From positions 11,166,501-11,230,500 of the forward strand of contig JAZHRO010000024.1 in NCBI GenBank assembly GCA_037157565.1: a DNA stretch of 64,000 nt, read 5' to 3'. Below, piece by piece: positions 13,601 to 25,600 of this stretch. Numbering within the stretch: the first letter of the stretch is position 1; the number at the start of each line of letters is the position of its first letter. Below the pieces are notes generated by a model. That model worked only from the letters and a program-made list of their open reading frames with translations. It did not search any database and was not told the DNA's origin. This DNA is from Thalassia testudinum. Its lineage: Eukaryota > Streptophyta > Magnoliopsida > Alismatales > Hydrocharitaceae. The translations under genes were made by a program, and so were the position numbers.

Positions 13601-16600
13601 GGATGTCGTCAGTGGAGTGAGTTATGGTAGAGATGAGAGGTGAGGCCATTGGGTGGTGAGGAGGAATGGGGAAGGTGGGGGTAAGAAGAAATGGGGTGAG
13701 GGAGTACAAAAGATGAGTAGAGGAATAGGGGTGAGAGGTATGGGAGGTGAGAAGGCAATGGGGATGAGAGAAGCTAAGATATGAGAGAATTGATAACAAT
13801 TCACAAGGAAAAGACTCCACTTTCGTTCATGTCCTCTTAAAACCAACAATTGTCATCCCCCTTTTATGCAATAAAAGACATGTCGAAATGTCGCCGATAT
13901 GTTGATATCGACACTCCAAGAGATATCAAACACCCTTTGCCATATATTGGTGACATACCGTTAAAATTGAACTTCTTAAGCATAAAATTTCTAACATATT
14001 GACAATATATCACTGATATGTCACTAACATGTCTTTCCTTAAAAAAAAAAAGCATTTCCTTGTATGTGCAAGTGATCCTAATTTACAAAGATTCTGAGTC
14101 GTCATTATGAAGCAATGTTGAAGGCAGTAAGCTTATGGGCAGCAACATGTCATATATCTAAAATCATATGCCTCAAATTTAATTTGGGTGATGATGGTAA
14201 TACAAAGTAAAAGCAGAAGCCTATACATCAACTCTCAAGATCCTTCTCCTTAGTATGATTTGTGGAAATCATGAAAAACAATGACTACAGATATCCATGG
14301 TGATGCAACCTACCCAAATATTCTCTTGTCCTCCCAAAAAATGAACAAAGGAAACATCTTAATGTTGCAATTATATTGATGGCATCTTAAAAATTTAGAG
14401 ACTACAACCACGTGTCTTAGTTATCTACTTCAACATTGAGATCTTCAATATTGGAGATTCTTCTTTGATATGAAAGGATTTGAAGAAGGTGAAAGTACAG
14501 ATATCACATGAACTTTAAAATTGTGTATGATTGCTCTGTCTTTTCTTTTGAATGTTATAACTCTATCGATATGCCAGTAGCTATGTCAATAGTACGTTTC
14601 TATTATGTTTTCATACAAAATATATGATTTTGAACTTCTAGGCATTTCTTTATGCATGTAGTAGTTATTAAAATATTAATTTTCATCAAATTTGGGACAT
14701 TTTTTGACATGTTTGGACCTTTTTGAGCGATTTTTCCAAAATTCACCAATATCAGCAATATAACATCGACATAACCTATTTTCAACTTGTAGATACGACA
14801 TCGAAATCGACATTTAAAACATTACTTTTATAAGGGTTACAAATTAAAGAGTAGGAAAATGGAACCAATTAATTTCATTATGGGAGCCCCAACACCTCTT
14901 TATAAGAAGAAAAGTGTGGTAAAAATAACGACATGATCCTAAAGAAATAAAAGATACATAAAAGGAACATAAAAATAACACCCATCATCTAACACTTCCC
15001 CTCAAGCTGAAGCATGAATATCAATTATACTCAACTTGAAACAACACACCTCAAAGGTAGATCTCGCCAAGGGCTTTGTGAAGACATCTGCAGCTTGCTC
15101 CTCAGAAGTGACTCGTGGTATGTACCATACCACGCTGAATAAGATCCCGAGTGTAGTGGCAGTCAATCTCTACGTGCTTTACCCTCTCGTAAAACATAGG
15201 GTTATTGACAATATAAGTTGTAGCTCGATTGTCACACTACATCTCCATAGAGCTATATAGAGGAACATAAACATCCGACAAACTGACTTGACCTGGACCA
15301 TCTTAGCAGCTGTCTAAGCCATGTCCCTGTACTCTGACTCTACACTAGATCTAGATACAATTGCTTACTTCCTGCTCCTCCATGTAACCAGATTGCTCGC
15401 AATAAAGGTGCAAACACTATGGTCGATTTTCTGTCCCCAACATAACCAGCATGATCAGCATCAGAGTATGCTACAATTTCCATGGGCGTTCCCTTACAGA
15501 ATAATAATCATCGTCCTTGTGCTTTCTTCATGCACTTAAGCACCTGCATTCCAACCTCCCAATGCTGCCTAGTTGGCTTATCCATAAACTAGCTAAGCCT
15601 ACCAACAAACAAAGACAAGTTTGGACGAGTAATGGTGGGGTAAAGGAGCTTACTCATCAACTGCCTATAAGCCCTATTATCAACTGCTTCAGATCCCTCA
15701 TCATATAAATAGACCTTGAGATCCATGGGAATATTTACAGCCTTAGCTGCTAACATACCAGTCTCCTGAAGAAGATCACGAGCATACTTCCTCTGCGAGA
15801 GTACCACTCCATCCCTACCACGCACAACCTCAATGCCCAAGAAATACCTCAATTGGCCCAGATCCTTCATGACAAACTTCTCTGATAGGTGCCTCTTGAC
15901 TTCGTCTATCCTATCCCTGTCATCCCTAGCGACAATAAGAACATCAACATATACCAGAAGTGCCACAATCCCCTTATCAGTTTTCCTAGTAAATAAGGAG
16001 TGATATGAAGTAGAGCACATCAGACCAATTTGGTGGAACCAGGCCCTTGGACTCTACTTCAGACCATAGATCACTTTCCTCAATCTGCACACACACTCCC
16101 CCTAAACCTCAAAACTCGGGAGGAGCTGCATGTAAACCTCCTCTTGAAGATCACCATAGAGAGGCATTCTTCACATCAAGCTGGTGTAACGACCACTCTC
16201 TATGAGTAGCAACAAAAATGAGTATCCGAACAGTGGCAAGCCGCGTAACGGGGGAGAAAGTTGTATTTTAAGGTAAGGACCATTCTGAAGCAAACTAGTC
16301 GCACGCCAGTAGGAAGTGAGGTGAGATCCCAAGTCTATCTACTCCAAAGTGCTACCATCTCATCCTCCATAGCTTGATGCCACTTTGGATCAAGCATGAC
16401 ATACTGGTAGGTAAATGGAATGTGTGACACTGTAAGCACTTGACAAAAGCTGCTAAACTAAGGAGCAAAACCATCGATAGCTAACCTTCCTACAACACTA
16501 TATCTAGACTCACAAGTGCGCGACTCCTTCCTAATGGCAATAGGAAGGTCAGAATCATTTGATATCTCTGACTGAGTCGCTACAGAAGGGGACTCACTAC

Positions 16601-19600
16601 TATGGTGATCTACACTGTCAAGGGAATCAAGTCTAACCAAATTGTCATTGGCATCAGGTACAATCTCAACTACCTGTATCCATCAGCTGCTAGTGAGGGA
16701 GGAGGTTTCTGAAATATAATGTGATGCCTCATCAGCTGGAGATCTGGACTGAGAAGTAGACACCTGAGTCTCTACACACGGAACAAGCAAGGGAGAAAGA
16801 CATCATCATAAGAGCTCCTCTGTCCAATACTGAGAAGTATGGTGTATTTTCATGGAAAGTTACATCGACACTAACATAATGTCTGTTCTGCAAAGGATCA
16901 TAGCAACAATACCCCTTCTGTGTCCTAGAGTACCCAAAAAACACGCACTTGATAGCACGAGAAGCCAGCTTGTCACGACCAAGTGACGACATATGAACGA
17001 ATGCAACATATCCAAAGGTTCTGAGAGACACATGGAATAACTCACCACCTAGATGCAGAAGAACCAGTATTTGCTCATGAAGAACTAAGCTGGGTATCCT
17101 GGTGATGAGATAGGTCGTTGTTAGAACTTCGCCCCCCAGTATCTATACAGCACATTGTGATGAATCAAAAGTGTACGGGTAACAGCCAACAAGTGCCTGT
17201 GCTTCCACTCCGCGATCCCATTATGCTGCGAAGTATTAGGACGAGTGGTCTAATGGATAATCCAACGGGTCCTGTAGAACTCCTTAAGTTTGGCAGTGTA
17301 GAGCTTAAGGACATTATCAGTCCACACCATCTTCACTGTGGCTGAATACTGTGTGTTGATCCTCCAAAAAAGGAGTCTCTATGCATCATCCAAGACCCAA
17401 GTGGCTCTAGAGAAATCATCTACGACAACTAGATAGTACTGATGTCCCATCCGATCTACGACTTTGCTCGATCCCCACACGTGCATATGAAGCAACTGAA
17501 ATAATGTTGAAGATCCAGTAGAGATGCTAACTGGAAAAGAGGACCAATGGTGCTTACCCAATTGGCAAACATCACACTGTATGGTAGCAGCTGAGGAAAT
17601 ATGTTGTACCTCTGACAACAATCCTCCCTGTGAGTTTGTCTTAAACAACGCATCCGACATCATAAAAGATCGCTATGCAGTTGAGATCCTTTGTAATTCT
17701 GCTCATGGATAACAGACTCAGTGGAATTTTGGCATGTGCAACGTGCCAGACAGCTACAAATTGGGGGTCACAGACACCTCCCCCTTCCCCCTAACTAGGC
17801 TATATCTACCATCAGCCACCTGTACAGTCCTCCCTGGGGGAACGAACTGCAGCAAACGAAAGTAGGTCTAATCACCTCACAGATGTTGTGATGCACTAGA
17901 GTCGATCAGCTACCCTACTCCATGGTGACTCCTGTAATGCTGCTAGTGCACCAGACTAACACACTCTACCATTGGTGTCAAGCAGACCACATTAAAAAAA
18001 ATGGAAAATACACACCCTAAAATTATCAATAAGGGGAATACACACCCCATAATCAAACTATAAATCTGGAGAAAACCATACCATTGTTCGGCGTTGCACC
18101 ACTATCACCAGGAGAATACCAATGGATCTGAAACAAGATGTGTTCAGATCTGCATCTTTGACAATAAGCCCCGTTGGACAAGCGTTGGCCTAACCCGAAT
18201 GTGGAGAGAACACCCGAGACGGCCCAAGGAAACCTAGGTCTCTCTCTCCCTATGATCTGAGGGGAAGTAGCCCTAGGAAGGGACTACAAACCCCTTACAA
18301 CAGAAGCACCGCCGCTGCATGCCGCTTCTGACTGTACTGTGCTGCCGCTGCAGGCGTGCAAGACTGCTGCCCCTCGTCGCTTCAGGCGCGTAGGGCCAAC
18401 GCTGTGTGCCGCCGAGGACAGCCGTTGTCGCTCCTACCCACGCGCCGCTTCAGATGTACGCCGAGCGTCGCCGGTGAAGAGGAATGGCCAGCGTCGATCT
18501 GTGGATTCGCCCTACTAGGAGGGGAGACGTAATAAATTGCGGAAATAAAATATAAAGCAATCTCACAAAATTCAATCACACAAGGTACAAAATTATTTTT
18601 AGGTGGAAACCCAAACCGGGTGAAAACAACCACCTAACCCTCTCGAGTTAGGATTTTCCGATCAACCAAGTTGATCAAATCCACTAAACGAATCACTTAA
18701 ACGAGGGTGATTCAACCTCAATTACAACCATGCTACTTTATACGAGAGTAGCGTACCTCAAACCCCCTCTCTTCACGAGAAGGATTTTGTCTAACGAAGG
18801 AGACAGGAATTCGCAAAGCGAATACCCAACCAAATAACAAAGATAAAAAAAATAATCCTATAGAGCCAACAAAGTAATATTTAACCTAAGCTTCTATAGG
18901 AATTAAAATGCTTCCCTTTGCAAGGAATGCGTCGAATCAATGACGCAGATGCGTGAGCTACACGACGGCGCAACGTCGCTCTCGAGAACTACGGCGGGAG
19001 AGCGGGTGCGCAAATGCTTGATGCTCTTTAGATGAAGAACTTGAGCTTCAAGAGCAAGAGCTTTTATATGACACAAAAGAGTAGAAAGTATGTTGCTTGG
19101 ATGTGTCTTGAGTGGCAAAGGCTCCCCTCTATTTATAGAGGCCTTAGGAAGGCTTTGGAAGGCTTAGGAAAGCTTCCATAGCCGTTGGGAGCAAAGCCCA
19201 AGAGAATCAGACCGAAATCAGGAACAATGATTGCACTGACAGGGTTATCAGACGTCTGATCCTGGCATCAGACGTCTGGGAAGCCAGTTTAAGACGTCTG
19301 AAAACAAGGTCAGACGTCTGATTTTATGCAGGTTTCTCCCTGACTTGAATCAAATCTAAACAGGGTTCTAGTGCAAGTCCATCAGATGACACACATGACA
19401 TCTGGCACTATGTCTGGACGTCTGGATACCTACTTTTTCGGCTAGAAAATCTCTGAGAAGAGATTTTAGGTTAGCCGAGGCAAAACGGTCATCTATCAGA
19501 CGTCTGGAAAGGCCTAAGGACGTCTGATAAGGCTCTAACGGTCATATCCTTCGATGTTTGCTAAGCCAGCCAACGGTCCACTAATTGTACGTCTGGCAAG

Positions 19601-22600
19601 TCCATCAAACGTCTTCTAAGTCATCTGGACTACGGTCTAAACGTCTGATTTCATCAGACAGAGCTAACAAGTCCAGCATAAATGTTATCAGAAGTCTGAA
19701 TCAGATGTCTGATCTTGGAATTAGATGTCTGAAAAGGTTGTTTGAACCCTATATTGATTTTCTAAGTTTTCTACAGAAAATCTAAGTATCCTAGGGTTGT
19801 GCCGGTGTTCCTAGGACTACTGTTAAGGAACTTTGAGGCTCTTTAACATGATTTTCTAAGGAACAAAAAGAGCAACAAAAGAAACGAAAAATACAAAGAG
19901 TACAAGAGAAGGAAATCTATCATATTCTTCATTTCCTTTCATCTTCAATCTATCGTTCCTCGCGAATCTCCTCTGTTTTCCATCAAGCTCCTCCAATCCA
20001 TCCTGGATGCGAGCTCGAACTCTGTCTAATCACGTCTCCATTTACAATTGACCTGAAATCTAATACTCCAAGTGCAAATGTTAAATGACACGTGTTTGTT
20101 ATCATCAAAACAAATGATCGTGGTGCTCTAGCACCAACACGATCATAGAGAGAGGAGAGGGGTTTGGTAGTAGTGTTTCGGAGGTTTTGGGGGTGGGATA
20201 CTTAGAGCTACGGTCTAGGATCGGTGCTTTGATACCAAGTAGGAAAATGGAACCGGTTAATTTCATTATAAAAGCCCCCACACCTCTTTATAAGAAGAGA
20301 GGTGTGGGAAAAATAATGACATGATCCTAAAGAAATAAAAAGTTCATAAAAGGAACATAAAAATAACACCCTTCATCTAATATAAAGCAAGGCATCCCTT
20401 AAACCACATTGACGAACCAAGGCATGTCATGAATAAAAAAGAGAATTACAAATTTTAATGATTAAAGAAAAAGAAAATTGCAAATGTGCACTTACACTAT
20501 TTAGAGCTCTACATTAAGCTTAGGCTGCATCAATTCTCCCCAACTATGAAAAATCTCGCTCCTAAAAGATGGTGTCCAAATAATTGCATAGGAGATCCGA
20601 TTGACGATTATGGTGTTTGGCGTCATTGATCCACGTACCACCATGGATGTAACATCCTACCCAACGTACAAGAAGGTGGCGAGAGATGCCCTAACGGGTG
20701 GCAACTTCACGTACATCGAGAATGTCATCAATTGTCTCTACAGTAAAAGCTGGCAAAGCCCAAAAAGGAAGTTGGCTAAGATTGTGATATCCAAAAGTGC
20801 AATCAGAGTCACCATGGTAAAGGAAAAGCTTGGAAACGTTGAAGACCAACAAGGTGGGAATGTCAAGTGGAAGATTGAGCATGTACGCATTTTGCTCGAC
20901 GTGCTTAATCACTCTAAATGGACTAAACTTTCTAGTACTCAATTTTTGCTAAGTACTCATTGGGAATCCCTCCTTGCTTAACTACACCATTCCCAAAGTC
21001 TCCCTCATGAAACTCAAACCCTCTCTTATGGGTATTAGCCTAGGCTTGATATTGAGTGATCATGACTTACAACTTAGTTCGAACTTATTTGAGGATTAGG
21101 TGGATTTGTTCCACTAGTTCCTTAGCTGTCACACTTGTCCTTCTAGGAGAGTCAATAGGAATGCAGTCAAGAAGCTAGAGAGCAGGGTATCCATACACAT
21201 TGAAAAGGAGACTTAACAGTTGATAGGCTAGGAGAGTTGTTATAAGCAAACTCTGCATGTGGAATCATTAAGTCCCACTGTGTTGCTCTATCACCTATAA
21301 GGCAACATAACAAGTTACCCAAAGTTCTATTGACAACCCCCATTTAGCCATCAATTTGGAGGTGCTATGCACTACTAAATTGCAATTTCATGCCCATTTT
21401 AGTCCATAAAGTACGCTAACAATGACTTAGAAAAGGAGTCTCAATCGAAAGTAGAGATGCACGGAATGCCACAAAATCGAACAACATTTTGGAAAAACAA
21501 ATCGGCAACATGTGATGCATTGGATGTTTTCTTGTATGGAATGAAATATGCCATCTTCAAAACTCTATCAGCCACCACAAAAACGAAATCCACTATGAGT
21601 CCTTAAAGATAACCCTAACACAAAATCCATCAAAATATCCTCCCACAGTCTCGTGGGGATGGGTAAGGAGGTATATAGACCGGTGTTTTGAGTATGGCCC
21701 TTAAAGCACTTGCATATTTGGCAATGTTGTCCTGTCCTAACCACGTCACGTTCATCCTAAGCCAACAATAATGCTCCCTCACCATGGACAGGGTCTTATC
21801 ACGACCAAAATGCCTACTCAATCCTCCTCCATGAATCTCAAGGATTAAATTCTCGCGAAAGAAAGTTGCAGGAATACACAAGCATATCCCATAAAAAAGA
21901 AACTCATCCTAGGTGAGATACAGAGATGTAGGGTCAGAGAATCCATTCAAACACTAATTATAAATAGTACTAAAGTCAAGATCATTCGAGTACAAGTCCT
22001 TGAGAAACTCAAACCTAAAAGCCTAGATAGAAATGGTAGTAAAAACATAAGCTTGTCGACTAAGTGCATCGTTGAATCGATTCAATGTTCTAGCCTTATG
22101 TTTAAGGTGAAAAGTGTACTCCTGTAATAAGCTCACCCATTTGGCATGACGCTTGCTCAAATTCCATTGTGAATTTAGATAGCATAATGCCTCATGATCA
22201 AAGTTGAGGATGAACTTACGTTGGTTAAGGTATTGATGCCAATGTCAATGCCTCAGTGCCTAGACAACGACATAGAACTCTACATCATGAGTATTTGGAA
22301 TGTGCATCATTGAGCTTCTTGCTAAAGTAGGCAATGGAGCACCCATCTGACTGAGAATGATGCCAATGCCTATGTGCAAAGCATCACAATCAACTTCAAA
22401 AATCTTAGAAAAATCACGAAGGGCTAGAAAAAGTGCAAAAGTCAAGCGATCCATGATTTGTTGGAAACTCTCCTTAGTGGCTAGGGTCCAAGAGGAGTTC
22501 CCACACAAGTAATCCGTGATAGGCGCAATTATGGAGCTGAAGTTCCTAACAAAGTGCCTATAAAAAGAAGCCAACCCATGAAAGCTTCTAATGTCAGTGA

Positions 22601-25600
22601 GTGTCTTTGGCAAAGGTGATGATCAGCTTACTCTTTTCGAGGTCAACCTTGATTCCATCAACAGAAACAAAGAACCACAAAAATATAATTGAATCTGTTA
22701 TGAAGGTGCCTTTCTTGAGATTAAGATACAATTAATGATTTATCAAGGTCTACAGCACCTGTCGAAAATGGGATAAGCAACCGGAAGGACTCAGGTTGTA
22801 AAGCAAAATGTCGTCAAAATAAACGACGATGAGTTCTCATATGTAAGGGCACAACACATGGTTCATTACACACATGAAGCTACTAGGGGCGTTGGATAGC
22901 TCAAAGGGCATAACCAACCATTCATACAAATCTTCAAGTGCTTTGAAGGCAATCATTGCCTAGCTTGATGTGGATTTGATGTTATCCGTTCCTAAGGTCC
23001 ATTTTAGAGATAGTTGCTCCTGATAGCATGTCAAGTATGTTGTCGAGCTACAAGATGGAAAATTTGTACTTGATGGTGATCTTATTTATGGCACAACTGT
23101 CGATATGCAACCTCCATGAACCATCTTTCTTTGGAGTTAAGAGTGTTGGCACGGCTACGAGTCTCATGATCTCACGCACAAACCTGTTCCAAATCAACTT
23201 TGCAACTCAGCGTTGCATTTCCTTATGCTTGACCGAACTCATTCGATAATGCAGAAGGTGTGGAAGTGTGGCTCCTAGCACCAAGTCAATCTAATGCTAA
23301 ATATCACAAGGAGGTAGACCCACAAGTAACTCTTCTGGCATAACATCAGCGAATTCATCCACCAACAAGGGTTGTACCTCAAGGGGCACAATTGTGGACT
23401 CTGGGCCACTAACATCCCTCCTATCAATACATACACCACGAACGAGTCTCATAAATGATGTTCAAATAATGCAGCATCAACAAGCATGAGTGCTTCAAAA
23501 TTTGTTCTACCATCATTAATCACTCTCGATAAAGGAAGTGGAGCAGGGGAACAAGTAGGACAAGCAGAGGCAGAGGCGGCCATTTATCATTGACTAAGGG
23601 CACTACATTGAGGTTGTACGGTAATCTGAGTCTTGTCCATAAAGAATGTATAAGTGTTCTTCCTGCCCTTGTGATCTGTATCCGTGTCGAATTGCCAGGG
23701 CTGCTGTAGGACGTGACCAACATCAATCAAGGCTACATGGCACCAGACCTCATCCTTATAAACAAGTCCAATTGAAAATTGGACAAAGCACTAATGTCGC
23801 ATGGGTATCAAGGTCCCTTGAACCATGCCACACTATAAGGTTGGTCCAGGGGTTGAACCTGTAGACCTAACTTGTCTACCATCTCTTGGAACACAAAATT
23901 TTCAACATTCCCACCATCAGGGATAAGCGAGTAGTGACAACCGCCAAAGGTACATGCAGTGTGGAAAATGTTGCATCGCAACCAAGAATCATTATCTTCC
24001 GCTTGAGTGAGCATTAGCTACTTGACAGTCTTCGTTGGTTCGTTGCTTTCACCAAGATATTCTTTGTATTCGATTAATAAGAACGAACCAAAAAACTCCC
24101 CTTTGACATCCACACAACTAAATTCCTCATCTGGATGTGCATACCGAACCACCATTGCAAGATGTCCATTAGCATCAGGTAGGGGAAAAGAAAAGAGATC
24201 AAGGGACTTATCCTGTACTAAATGAGCATTGGCTACGAGGGGATTAAGGCACTCTATGGCTCGATGCCCCTTCTGGTAGTAACGAAAACAAGTGTCAAGT
24301 CCCACATTAGGTTTAATTCCTAAGAGCCTAGACCCAGTGAAAGCAGAATGAGAGGAGGGTTGTCCAGAAATAGAATGGGAAGGAATAGAGGACTAAAAGG
24401 TAGGTAAGGATTGGTCTTGGCATCCCTCCAAGGAAGAGTAGAGGTAGGTGCACTACGTGGTACAGGGGTAGTGGATTGTGCAGTCCTACAAGTAGAGAGC
24501 CTAGCCAACCTGGACTCAACTTTAAGAGCTTAATCATATGTAGAATCCATAGCCCTGCAATCACACATGTAGAGCTCATTTTGTATATTGGATCGCAATC
24601 CATGGATGTATCAAGAAACCAATTGAACATCCATTTCCCTAAGATTGTTACTAGCCACCAGAATTTGGAATTCTTCAGTGTGCTCTTGTACATTGCGGGT
24701 GCCCTAATGCAAATTCTGCAATTGAATATACAATTTTTAGCAAATACCCCTTGGGAAGAAACTTTTCCTAAAGTTTCTTCATCTTACGCCAAGAATGAAT
24801 TTGACCTCAACCCTTATGGTGATGCTCCTCCAAGAGGTGCTTCCACCAAAGCAAGGCATATCCCTTAAGCTAGAGAGTCACAAATTAAACCTTGCACTCA
24901 CTAGAAAGGTCCTTCCAATCAAAGTGACTAGCATGGTCCATCCAGTTAAGGAAGGTGTCAAGATTGCGACGCCCATCAAAATCAAGGACATCAATGCGGA
25001 TGTTGCGATCCCATGCTTAGTCTTTGCCTATAATGTTGTAGAGGTCCTGGATTTTGGGGAGGAATAGGGCCATGATTCTTATTAACCCCAAAGGGGTTCT
25101 TGTTCTTAAGATTATCGGCTAGTTCAAACTCCACTCTACTGGACCCACCATATGACTCAGAGGAGAAGTGTCGTCCTCGTTGTCAATCACTCCCATGAGA
25201 AGATCGACTCCACCCTCGTTCGCGATGGTGACTACGCTCAAACATGTAGAGCGTTAAGGTATTTATCTGCCCGATCATATTCTAGACGGTTGTGACCAAG
25301 TTGGCCATGGCATTTGCTAACCTAGCGATTCAATTCTCCGTGAGTCGTGGTTGCTTGTCTTTTAATTGGATGGCATAAATGCTAATGAAAAAAAGATACA
25401 ATGGTGTTGATTTTTTTTTAGTCAAACCAATGGTGCAATCAAATAAGTAACATTTTTTGTCTTGCATGACTCAAATAATTAATGAAAAACATCACAAATT
25501 TAGCAATAGATCGAGTGGCTCTAATACCTCTTAATGCAAACTGAGTTGTGAAAGAAACCCCTAACTAGATACTAGCAATAATTGAAGGGAAGGCGTGATT

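Larger units (their letters stand above)
14850..20382 (-). mobile_element. Ty1/Copia retrotransposon with 145-bp LTRs
   Basis: The LTRs are each exactly 145 bp: 3' LTR 14850-14994 and 5' LTR 20238-20382 on the minus strand. The TSD is TAAAG (14845-14849 and 20383-20387), confirmed by the empty site in the partner Gypsy LTR near 26540. The primer-binding site (minus TGGTATCAAAGC) abuts the 5' LTR at 20226-20237. The PPT (minus TTGAGGGGAAG) abuts the 3' LTR. Without the solo LTR nested at 18500-20139 the element is about 3.9 kb, shorter than usual, with most of gag missing. I count 15 differences between the LTRs (about 10%). Confidence 0.92.
12869..20532 (-). repeat. 3' LTR of the Gypsy element, split by two insertions
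   Basis: Collinear with 25532-26672 once 13869-14824 and 14850-20382 and one TSD copy of each are removed (about 1162 bp remain). The outer end TGATGCAAATTGAG and the inner end GGCTGCATCA match the partner. Confidence 0.87.
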
